DNA from: JADDRA01 sp038233555
GTDB taxonomy: Bacteria > Actinomycetota > Acidimicrobiia > Acidimicrobiales > CADCSY01
Assembly (NCBI GenBank): GCA_038233555.1
Contig: JBBSLT010000045.1
Location: forward strand, 1 to 15,591
Length of the DNA: 15,591 nucleotides
Reading direction: 5' to 3'
Shown here: piece after piece, positions 7,614-13,516 of the stretch
Layout of the letters: every line of letters starts with the position of its first letter
Position numbering within the stretch: the first letter of the stretch is position 1
Translations under genes and position numbers: made by a program
Notes under the pieces: generated by a model
Seen by the model: only the letters and a program-made list of their open reading frames with translations
The model's database searches: none
What the model was told of the DNA's origin: nothing

Positions 7614-7889
7614 ATGACATCAGTTGGGATCCGCGAGCTCCGACAACGAGCCAGCGAGTTGCTGCGCCTCGTGGGGGCCGGGGAGACGATCGAGATCACT
7701 GACCGCGGGCACGCCGTCGCCATACTGGCGCCGCTACCGGACTCGAGTCCGTTGGAGAGGCTTCGGGCCACCGGCGATGTCACCGCCGCCGGTGACGACT
7801 TGGACGACTTGCCCGAACCTTTGCCCATCCCCGCGGGACAACCCCTGGCCTCAGAAGTCCTCGCCGGCCTTCGTCGTGATGAGCGCTGA
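7614..7889 (+). CDS. Phd/YefM-type (VapB) antitoxin
   Basis: 91-residue antitoxin paired with the PIN toxin that follows. The N-terminal half has the DNA-binding/dimerisation pattern of the type II Phd/YefM fold: GIRELRQRASELLRLVGAGE (5-24), then IEITDRGHAVAILAPL (26-41). The acidic, proline-rich C-terminal half is of the kind that wraps the toxin. It overlaps the toxin gene by 11 bases, which is common for TA pairs and keeps synthesis coupled. There is no ribosome-binding site, so a leaderless start at ATG 7614 is likely. It probably represses its own promoter through the adjacent palindrome. It shares the pattern GIRELR...AGE...TDRG.A.A with the minus-strand antitoxin at 8752-9006, so the two cassettes belong to one family. 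Confidence 0.88.
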   Translation: MTSVGIRELRQRASELLRLVGAGETIEITDRGHAVAILAPLPDSSPLERLRATGDVTAAGDDLDDLPEPLPIPAGQPLASEVLAGLRRDER

Positions 7890-8280
7890 ACGGGCGACCT
7901 ACCTCGACTCCTCGGCGATCGTCAAGCTCGTTGTGGGCGAGCCCGAGTCTTCGGCCTTGCGTCGTTACCTGCGCCGGAAGGCTCCGCTGGTGACCAGTGC
8001 TTTATCTCGGACCGAGGTGGCGAGAGCCCTGCTGCCGTTCGGGAACGAGGCGGTCGGCCGTGGGACCGACGCACTCCGACGGCTCGACGTGATCAGGATC
8101 AACGACCGGGTCCTTCGCACTGCCGGTTCGATGCTTCCTCTAGAGCTGCGATCGCTCGACGCCATCCATCTCGCCACCGCCAGCCTGATCGGCGAAGATC
8201 TCTTTCGGGTCTGTACCTACGACGAGCGGATGAGTGGTGCGGCACAGGCACTGGGTCTGACCGTCGTCGCCCCATCCTGA
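7879..8280 (+). CDS. VapC-type PIN-domain ribonuclease toxin, intact
   Basis: 133 residues, the normal VapC length. The PIN-domain acidic residues that bind the catalytic metal are all present: Asp10 (YLDSSAIVKL), Glu46 (RTEVARAL), Asp94 (SLDAIHLATA) and Asp115 (TYDERM). The protein ends in the usual AAQALGLTVVAPS. VapC toxins cleave tRNA or rRNA and stop translation when the antitoxin is lost; the target here is unknown. Start: ATG 7879, inside the 3' end of the antitoxin gene. An adjacent in-frame GTG (7876) would add one residue. No residue is missing, so I expect an active toxin. Confidence 0.9.
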   Translation: MSAERATYLDSSAIVKLVVGEPESSALRRYLRRKAPLVTSALSRTEVARALLPFGNEAVGRGTDALRRLDVIRINDRVLRTAGSMLPLELRSLDAIHLATASLIGEDLFRVCTYDERMSGAAQALGLTVVAPS

Positions 8281-8556
8281 TCCAGCTCCTCCGCGGTAGG
8301 AGCAAGTCTGCAGCTCGGCGCAGATGGTACGCCAGCCGTAGGAGCAGGTCCGGCGGTTGGTCCCGAGACCGGTAGCCGGTGCCAGGGTTGTCCGAGGTGT
8401 TCAATCCTGACCATGTGTCAGACCATGCTCATGCCGACAGGCGAGCGCCCCCCCGACCGCTGCCGGTGTGCTCCCCTCCGTTGGACGAGCAGATCAAGTG
8501 GGGCTTCGAACCGTCGGTCCTCGGGCTCAGTCGTCCCCGCTTCGAAAGAGGAACGC
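8281..8556. other. 276-bp convergent gap between the two TA cassettes, no gene seen
   Basis: A hairpin GCTCCT-ccgcggt-AGGAGC (8285-8303) begins 4 nt after the toxin stop and may help end transcription. A 13-nt direct repeat with one mismatch, GTAGGAGCAAGTC (8296-8308) and GTAGGAGCAGGTC (8338-8350), overlaps it. Open frames in the remainder show no recognisable domain or good ribosome-binding site. The gap may be decayed sequence left over from the rearrangement that damaged the second toxin. Confidence 0.4.
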
Positions 8557-8755
8557 TCAGCCGATCGCCGCGACCGCCAAGCCCACCGTTTTGGCGGCGG
8601 CGAGCAGCATGGGCCAACGCGGCTCGAGCCTCGACGTGAGCCAACCGGACGCTGACGACGCGGTCCGCACGATCCCAAAACTCGCCGGCGACCTCGGTTC
8701 CCGTCTCCTCGATGAGCAAAGGGACGATGGCCGAGGTGTCGAAGTACGCGATCAC
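8557..8755 (-). pseudogene. VapC-type PIN toxin remnant with internal frame-breaking deletion
   Basis: From the GTG at 8755 the frame reads as a proper PIN-toxin N-terminus: MIAYFDTSAIVPLLIEE with Asp6, then VSVRLAHVEARAALAHAA with Glu42. After about residue 51 the similarity stops. The remaining frame (open to 8429) is Arg/Gly/Ser-rich and unlike any PIN domain. In another frame, from about 8610 to the stop at 8557-8559, the strand reads LLAAAKTVGLAVAAIG, which looks like a VapC C-terminal end (compare AAQALGLTVVAPS in the intact toxin). The simplest reading is loss of about 60 middle codons, including the last two catalytic Asp residues, with a frame change at the join. The start overlaps the antitoxin stop as GTGA. 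It is almost certainly inactive. The C-terminal match is short, so the deletion model is an inference. Confidence 0.75.
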
Positions 8756-9006
8756 CGCCTCTGTTCAACCACCAGGTCAGAGATGGGTCCGGCCGTCTTG
8801 AGCGGGCGCGGGCGCGTGCGCTTGGGCTGCGCTGCCGGTGTGACGAGGCCTTGGGCTACGAGGCGATCGATCACTCGCCCACTGCTCAGCGGAAGGACAC
8901 GAGCGATCGCACGGCCCCGATCGGTGACCACCACCTCCTCGCCGGCCTGGACACGGTCGAGGTACCGACTGAGGTGGTTCCGCAGCTCTCGGATACCAAC
9001 CTCCAT
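8752..9006 (-). CDS. Phd/YefM-type (VapB) antitoxin with a broken toxin partner
   Basis: 84-residue antitoxin. Residues 4-40 give the DNA-binding/dimerisation pattern GIRELRNHLSRYLDRV, then AGEEVVVTDRGRAIARVLPL. The C-terminal half is basic/proline-rich then TAGPISDLVVEQRR, as expected for a toxin-wrapping tail. It is clearly related to the intact antitoxin at 7614-7889, but diverged in the second half. The start is ATG 9006, with GAGGAAG about 5-8 nt upstream; the in-frame GTG codons at 9012 and 9009 are alternatives. The stop overlaps the toxin remnant (GTGA). Since its toxin is broken, the antitoxin may persist as a lone repressor or as an anti-addiction factor (inference). Confidence 0.85.
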   Translation of the reverse strand: MEVGIRELRNHLSRYLDRVQAGEEVVVTDRGRAIARVLPLSSGRVIDRLVAQGLVTPAAQPKRTRPRPLKTAGPISDLVVEQRR

Positions 9007-9022
9007 CACCACTTCCTCAACA

Positions 9023-9054
9023 TGGCGCCACCTTATCAAGGTCTGAAGGCGCCA
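9023..9054 (-). promoter_or_regulatory. Nested inverted repeats between the AspRS-like gene and the antitoxin: operator/promoter or terminator
   Basis: On the plus strand, TGGCGCC (9023-9029) pairs with GGCGCCA (9048-9054), and inside them ACCTT-ATC-AAGGT (9030-9042) is a second perfect repeat. Together they form a 12-bp stem with a 5-nt one-sided bulge. On the minus strand the inner repeat overlaps TAAGGT (9035-9030), a plausible -10 for the antitoxin, placing the start of transcription near 9023. The site also lies just after the AspRS-like stop, so it could act as a terminator, but no T-tract follows. Confidence 0.5.
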
Positions 9055-9065
9055 CTTCCCTCTCT

Positions 9066-10349
9066 CTACGGGCTCAGCCGGTCGCGGCTCCGGGAGAGGA
9101 AGGTCACCTCGCGCACGTCGTCCTGGCCCAGGAGGGCCATGAGCATCCGGGTGAGGCCGAGCCCGAAACCGCCATGGGGAGGGCAGCCGAAGCGGAAGCA
9201 GTCGAGGTAGTAGCGGATGGGCTCGAGGGGGACGCCGTCGGCCTCGGCCTGGGCGATCAGCCGGTCGTAGCGGTGCTCGCGCTGGGCCCCGGTGGTCACC
9301 TCCATCCCCTTCCACAGCAGGTCGAAATCACGTAGGTGGGCCGAGCCGTCCTCGGTGTGCATGTGGTAGAAGCCACGTGTCGACTCCGGGTACTCGGTGA
9401 CGAAGACGAACTCATGCCCGAAGGTGGAGGCCACATGCTCCCCCAACGCCCGCTCGCCGCGCGGGTCGAGGTCTCCCGGTGGCTGGGCCAGGTGAGGGCC
9501 GGCCTTCTCGGCGAGGGCCCGGGCCTCATCGAGGCTGACCCGGGGAAAGGGCAGCGAGGGCACGACCACCTCGGTCCCGAACAGGCGGGCGATGTCGTCG
9601 CTGTGCTCGGCGGCCACGGTGGCGATGACGTGGCGCAGCCAGCGCTCCTCGAACGCCATGAGGTCGTGGTGGGAATCGATCCACGACATCTCTACGTCGA
9701 CGCTGGTGAACTCGGTGTCGTGACGGGCGGTGATGAACGGGAAGGCCCGGAACACAGGCCCGATCTCGAAGATGCGCTCGAACCCGGCCGCCATGGCCAT
9801 CTGCTTGTAGAACTGCGGCGACTGGACCAGATAGGCCTGGCGGTCGAAGTACGGCACGGAGAACAGCTCTCGGCCCGACCGGTTGGGATTGGGGCGCAGC
9901 TTGGGCGAGTGCAGCTCGAGGAACCCGTGCTCGGCCCAGTACTGGCGCATGGCCCGCTCGGCGGTGGTCTGCACCGCGAAGGCCAGCACGTTGCGGGGGC
10001 GCCGAAGGTCGAGGAAGCGCCAGTCCAGCCGCTCCTCCAGAGAAGAGCCGTCACCCAGCGGCAACTCGTCGAGCACGGGGCCCACGACACGGACCTCGCC
10101 GGACACCACCGTCACTCCCCCGGGAGCATCCGGATCGGCCACCACCTCCCCCACCACCTCGACCGCCGCCTCCCGCTGCATCCCGGGAGGACAGGCACCA
10201 ACCACCAGCACAGCCGAGGCGCTGCGGTCGCGTAGCACCACCCGCCACCCTTCTCCCGCATCGGTGATGCCCTCGACCCAGCCGCACACCCGGACCCGCT
10301 CGCCGACGTGGGAGGCCAGCTCGGCCAGCACCGTGCGGGGCATGCTCAC
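9066..10349 (-). CDS. Aspartyl-tRNA-synthetase-like class II enzyme (archaeal-type AspRS/AsnRS family) with altered motifs
   Basis: 427 residues, the compact archaeal/AspRS2 layout without the bacterial insertion domain. An OB-fold anticodon-binding domain (about 15-95) precedes the class II core. The flipping-loop region reads GRELFSVPYF...YLVQSPQFYKQ (159-183), motif 2 is FEIGPVFRAFPF (194-205) with Arg201, then RHDTEFTSVDVEM (209-221), and motif 3 is GGFGLGLTRMLM (393-404) with Arg401. Canonical enzymes have FRAE and GLGLER; here Phe203 and Thr400 replace the two Glu. The position that is Trp or His in archaeal discriminating/non-discriminating AspRS seems to be Glu26. All alignments are by hand. 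The GTG start overlaps the VOC gene stop (GTGA); an ATG two codons later is possible. It may make Asp-tRNA, provide aminoacyl-tRNA to a pathway, confer self-resistance, or do something else. Confidence 0.85.
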   Translation of the reverse strand: MSMPRTVLAELASHVGERVRVCGWVEGITDAGEGWRVVLRDRSASAVLVVGACPPGMQREAAVEVVGEVVADPDAPGGVTVVSGEVRVVGPVLDELPLGDGSSLEERLDWRFLDLRRPRNVLAFAVQTTAERAMRQYWAEHGFLELHSPKLRPNPNRSGRELFSVPYFDRQAYLVQSPQFYKQMAMAAGFERIFEIGPVFRAFPFITARHDTEFTSVDVEMSWIDSHHDLMAFEERWLRHVIATVAAEHSDDIARLFGTEVVVPSLPFPRVSLDEARALAEKAGPHLAQPPGDLDPRGERALGEHVASTFGHEFVFVTEYPESTRGFYHMHTEDGSAHLRDFDLLWKGMEVTTGAQREHRYDRLIAQAEADGVPLEPIRYYLDCFRFGCPPHGGFGLGLTRMLMALLGQDDVREVTFLSRSRDRLSP

Positions 10350-10810
10350 CGCCGGGAGCGCGGCGACGGGCGAGGCGGCTGCACCAGCTCGATGGTGACG
10401 CCGTCAGGACCTCGGAGGTAGGCCAGGCGGGTTCCGGCGCGTGGACCGGCACCCACCTCGATGGGCGTACCGGTGACGGGCTGGGCGCCACAGGCCAGCG
10501 CATGAGCGTGGGCCTCATCCATGCCGTCGACCCGAAAGCACAGGTGGACGTTGCCGGGATGGGCGGTGCCGGGGTCGTAGGGAGCCTCGTCGCAGTCGAG
10601 GTACTGCAGCAGCTCCAGGGCGACGCCACCGGGCAGGTCGAGCCAGCAGGAGTCGATGCGGATCCCGGGGTAGCCCACCATGGTCCCCACCTGGGGACCG
10701 TCGAGCACCCGCCGGTTGCGGGGCTGGGCCCCCACCAGGCGCTGCCAGAAGTCGAGGGATGCATCGAGGTCGACCACGGTCACCCCCACATGGTGAACAG
10801 CCTCGAACAT
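10346..10810 (-). CDS. VOC-superfamily (glyoxalase/bleomycin-resistance fold) protein
   Basis: 154-residue two-repeat VOC protein. The four metal ligands expected for the fold are visible: His7 (HHVGVTV), Glu66 (VALELLQY), His89 (GNVHLCFRV) and Glu141 (VTIELVQP). This suggests a metal-dependent epimerase, lyase, dioxygenase or isomerase rather than a metal-free binding protein. The order and spacing recall glyoxalase I and methylmalonyl-CoA epimerase, but the substrate cannot be fixed. ATG 10810 is chosen, not an upstream in-frame start at 10873, because GGAGG lies 7 nt before it and the domain begins at residue 5. The stop overlaps the AspRS-like start as GTGA. A strong hairpin separates this gene from the aminotransferase upstream, so the VOC-AspRS pair may be tuned separately. 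Confidence 0.88.
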   Translation of the reverse strand: MFEAVHHVGVTVVDLDASLDFWQRLVGAQPRNRRVLDGPQVGTMVGYPGIRIDSCWLDLPGGVALELLQYLDCDEAPYDPGTAHPGNVHLCFRVDGMDEAHAHALACGAQPVTGTPIEVGAGPRAGTRLAYLRGPDGVTIELVQPPRPSPRSRR

Positions 10811-10832
10811 CGAGCTACCTCCGCCCTTCGTT

Positions 10833-10875
10833 CTTTGTCGGATGGGCAGTGCAGGAGACGGCCCAGTCGACAAAG
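10833..10875 (-). promoter_or_regulatory. Strong 43-nt hairpin between aminotransferase and VOC genes
   Basis: Plus-strand CTTTGTCG (10833-10840) pairs perfectly with CGACAAAG (10868-10875). Further in, TGGGC (10843-10847) pairs with GCCCA (10861-10865), and GT (10849-10850) with AC (10858-10859), leaving a 7-nt loop. It fills most of the 90-nt gap, 25 nt after the aminotransferase stop and 10 nt before the VOC ribosome-binding site. No T-run follows, so partial termination, processing or attenuation is more likely than a classic terminator. The minus-strand loop contains CTCC, able to pair with the downstream GGAGG, though only over four bases. Confidence 0.6.
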
Positions 10876-10900
10876 TTCGGGGCTGGGTGGCTCGACCGAC

Positions 10901-12304
10901 TCAACCGAGGCCCTCGGCCTCGACCTCGGTCAGCGCCTGGTCGAGGACCTCGAGACCTCGAGCCGCCTGCGCCTCGGTCAGCACCAGGGGCGGGGTCAGG
11001 CGCAGGATCGGTCCGGCCCCGGCGGTGAGCACCCCCCGGCGGGCCAGGGCCAGGAGCAGGCGGCGGGCCACGGCCGGGGCGATGCGCTCCTTGGTCTCCC
11101 GGTCGGCCACCAGCTCCAGGGCCAGAAGCATCCCCACGCCGCGCACGTCGCCGATGAGGCGATGGCGCTCCTTGATCACGTGCAGGCCGGCCAGGAGCTG
11201 CGACCCGACCCGGCGGGCGTGCTCGAGCACCGTGCCGTCCTCAAGCAGGCCGAGCGTGGCCGCCCCGGCGGCGCAGGCCAGATTGCCGCTGGCGAAGGTG
11301 GAGGCACCGGCCCCGGGAGCGCCGAAGGGCAACGCGTCGAGGATCTCGCGGCGCGAGGCGATCAGGGAGATGGGATAGCCCGATGCCAAGCCCTTGCCGA
11401 CCACGAGGATGTCGGGCACCACTCCGGACTGCTCGAAGGCCCACATGGTGCCCGTGCGCCCCATGCCGGTGAGAATCTCGTCGAAGATCAGCACCGCCCC
11501 GGTGCGATCGCAGAACGCCCGCAGGTGGGCGAGGAACTCGCAAGGAAAGGGGATCACCCCGCCCACCCCTTGCACCGGCTCGACGATCACCGCGGCCAGC
11601 TCGTGTTCGGTCGACTCGTCGTAGACCCGGTCGATGAACTGCGCACAGGCCACCTCGCAACGGTCGGGCGACAGGCCCAGCGGGCAGCGGTAGCAGTAGG
11701 CGTTGAGGCTGTGGTGGGTGCCGGGGGCGAAGGGGCCGTAGCCGTGCTTGAGAGGGAAGCCGCCCATGAGCGACATCGATCCGAGAGTACGGCCGTGCCA
11801 AGCCCGGTGGAAGGAGATGATCTCGTAGGCCTTGGTGTAGGACTTGGCCAGGCGCAGTGCCGCCTCCACCGCCTCGCTGCCGGTGCTGTACATCTGGAAG
11901 GTGTGCAAGCTGGACGGCAAGGTGGCGGCTAGGGCCTCGAAGAAGGCCGGCCGGGGCGGGGTGGCGAAGTCGAAGTAGTGCAGGAGCCGTCCCGCCTCCT
12001 CCCGCACCGCCTCCACCACCGTCGGCGGGCAGTGGCCGAGGTTGGCCACCACCGCGCCCGAGGAGAAGTCGAGGAAGACGTTGCCGTCGACGTCGCGAAC
12101 CAGCGCCCCGGCCCCGTCACGGATGACGATCTGCAACCACTGGGCCGCCGGAGAGGAATTGACGGCGTGGTGGGCAGCGTCGCGCCGCCACAGCTCGGCT
12201 GAGCGCGGGCCGGGAAGAGCGGTGAGGATGTGAGGGGCGTCGACATCGTCACCGTCGAGCTGGCCCAGATCGGCCCGCGCCATGGCGCTCGGGTCGTCGC
12301 TCAT
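10901..12304 (-). CDS. Class III PLP-dependent aminotransferase (GABA/ornithine/diaminobutyrate type)
   Basis: 467 residues, typical of fold-type I class III transaminases, which move an amino group from an omega- or alpha-amino donor to an aldehyde or keto acid. Seen in order: phosphate-binding STGSEAVEAALRLAK (140-154), FHRAWHGRT (165-173), a Cys-rich AYCYRCPLGLSPDRCEVAC (202-220) as in GABA/taurine-type relatives, EPVQGVGG (242-249), IFDEILTGMGRTG (273-285) with PLP-contacting Asp275, and VVGKGLASGYP with Schiff-base Lys304. STFASGNLACAA (335-346) closes the active site. The start ATG 12304 overlaps the glycosyltransferase stop (ATGA) and has no ribosome-binding site of its own, so it depends on coupling. 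Next to a glycosyltransferase it could aminate a sugar, a polyketide-like aldehyde or a diamino acid precursor; the sequence does not decide. Confidence 0.92.
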   Translation of the reverse strand: MSDDPSAMARADLGQLDGDDVDAPHILTALPGPRSAELWRRDAAHHAVNSSPAAQWLQIVIRDGAGALVRDVDGNVFLDFSSGAVVANLGHCPPTVVEAVREEAGRLLHYFDFATPPRPAFFEALAATLPSSLHTFQMYSTGSEAVEAALRLAKSYTKAYEIISFHRAWHGRTLGSMSLMGGFPLKHGYGPFAPGTHHSLNAYCYRCPLGLSPDRCEVACAQFIDRVYDESTEHELAAVIVEPVQGVGGVIPFPCEFLAHLRAFCDRTGAVLIFDEILTGMGRTGTMWAFEQSGVVPDILVVGKGLASGYPISLIASRREILDALPFGAPGAGASTFASGNLACAAGAATLGLLEDGTVLEHARRVGSQLLAGLHVIKERHRLIGDVRGVGMLLALELVADRETKERIAPAVARRLLLALARRGVLTAGAGPILRLTPPLVLTEAQAARGLEVLDQALTEVEAEGLG

Positions 12305-13479
12305 GGCGAGGGGATCGGGGCCCGCTCGGCGGCTAGGCGCTCCAGCAGCCGAACCCCATGGTCGGGCCCGGGCATGGCCGCCAGGTCGTCCGCCACCTCA
12401 GCCGCTGCGTTCCGGTACGAAGGCTCCTCCAAGAGGGCCCGCACGCCGTCGCGCACCGAGTTGGCATCGACCTCGGCGGGCAGCAGCGCCCGGGCGGCGC
12501 CGCTGGCCACGCATGCCTCGGCGTTGTGGAATTGGTTCGCACCCCTTGGCAGCACGAGGAGTGGCTTCCCATGGCCGAGGATGTCGAGGATGGCCGTGCC
12601 GCCCTGGTTCACCACCACGTCGCAGCGGGGCAGCAACAGCGACTGGGGGATGAAGCCCTCGATGTGGACGTTGTCGGGCTGAGGCCCGAGCTCGGCGGGA
12701 TCGGCCCCAGGTCCGATGGTGACGATCACGTTGACCTCCTCCCCTCCTATCCCCTCGAGGATGGCACCGAAGATGGCCGGGTCGCGATTGAAGATCGTTC
12801 CCAGGCTCACGTACACCGTCGGCACCGGAGGCAACGACCGCAGCGAGGCGGGCAACTCGTCGGCGTCGTTGCCGATGCTTTGGTTGTGCACCCGCTGGGC
12901 GGTGGCGATCCGGTCGATCTCGTCGCTCTGGAGGCGGGGTGGGCACACGTCGAGGTACAGGTAGCGAAAGAGCCCTGCGAACTCCCCGATATCGACTCCC
13001 CGCTCGGCGCAGACGGGCGCCAGGACCTGCCCGGCCAGGCGGGCCATGGCCAGCGGGCGCAGGATCCCGACGCTCTGGTCGGCCCAGGGGATGCCGGCCC
13101 CGGCGGCGGCGACAGGACCCCCCAACTCGGTCTCGTCGTGGAGCAGCACGTCGGGGCACCAGTCGGCCAGGAGCGGAATCAGATCGACCAGCCGGGCCGG
13201 CGCCGCCACCCCGGCCAGCATGCGGGGCACGAAGGTCTCGAAGCGCTTCTTGCCCGGCGCCAGCGCCGCCTCGGGAACACGCAGGCCGGCCTCAGACAGT
13301 TGGTCGGCCAGGCTCATCCCGGCCGGGAAGGCCGCGAACCCGGCCTTCTCGATCGACGGGCAGAAATCTGCAGCGGTGGCGAAGGCCACCTCGTGGCCGG
13401 CGTCCACCAATGCCCGCGCCTGGGGCACCATGGGCAGAAAATGGCCGTGGCCCGGAAGACACGTGCAGAGGACTTTCAT
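12301..13479 (-). CDS. GT1-family (macrolide-type, GT-B fold) glycosyltransferase
   Basis: 392 residues, the usual length for natural-product GT1 enzymes that attach a nucleotide-activated sugar to an acceptor. The N-terminal half begins MKVLCTCLPGHGHFLPMVPQARAL, the family's GHxxP acceptor-domain start with candidate base His11 or His13. The C-terminal donor domain has VYVSLGTIF (222-230), GFIPQSLLLPRCDVVVNQGG (275-294) and GKPLLVLPRGANQFHNAEA (304-322). The donor motif is normally HHGG or THGG. Here it reads NQGG (291-294), so the pyrophosphate-binding His appears to be Gln292. It may still be active or have a changed donor. First gene of the minus-strand run, with no strong ribosome-binding site. 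The start is 37 bp from the divergent hydrolase gene. Confidence 0.9.
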   Translation of the reverse strand: MKVLCTCLPGHGHFLPMVPQARALVDAGHEVAFATAADFCPSIEKAGFAAFPAGMSLADQLSEAGLRVPEAALAPGKKRFETFVPRMLAGVAAPARLVDLIPLLADWCPDVLLHDETELGGPVAAAGAGIPWADQSVGILRPLAMARLAGQVLAPVCAERGVDIGEFAGLFRYLYLDVCPPRLQSDEIDRIATAQRVHNQSIGNDADELPASLRSLPPVPTVYVSLGTIFNRDPAIFGAILEGIGGEEVNVIVTIGPGADPAELGPQPDNVHIEGFIPQSLLLPRCDVVVNQGGTAILDILGHGKPLLVLPRGANQFHNAEACVASGAARALLPAEVDANSVRDGVRALLEEPSYRNAAAEVADDLAAMPGPDHGVRLLERLAAERAPIPSP

Positions 13480-13516
13480 CGAGGGGCACCGTTTCTGTTA
13501 GAAAGCCGGCAGAGCT
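13480..13516. promoter_or_regulatory. 37-bp divergent promoter region with inverted repeat
   Basis: This very short spacer must feed both the glycosyltransferase run (minus) and the hydrolase/NRPS run (plus), unless promoters extend into the genes. TTTCT-GTT-AGAAA (13492-13504) is a perfect 5-bp inverted repeat with a 3-nt centre. It is conspicuously A+T-rich in a G+C-rich setting and lies nearly mid-spacer. It is a good candidate for one shared operator. No convincing -10/-35 pair is visible on either strand. Confidence 0.45.

Noticed and set aside
8500..8550. Two TTCGAA motifs suggestive of tRNA T-loops
   Set aside because: The flanking bases do not form a five-pair T-stem on either strand, and no anticodon or acceptor arm can be drawn.
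8429..8556. Continuation of the second toxin frame beyond the break
   Set aside because: The residues are unlike any PIN domain. A better explanation is a frame-breaking internal deletion.
7434..9065. Possible insertion sequence or integron around the TA cassettes
   Set aside because: No transposase, integrase, long terminal repeats or tRNA target is visible, only TA genes and short repeats. Horizontal arrival remains possible but is not shown.
9336..10235. 299-codon plus-strand frame opposite the AspRS-like gene
   Set aside because: It is an antisense shadow of a conserved class II synthetase with no family features of its own.
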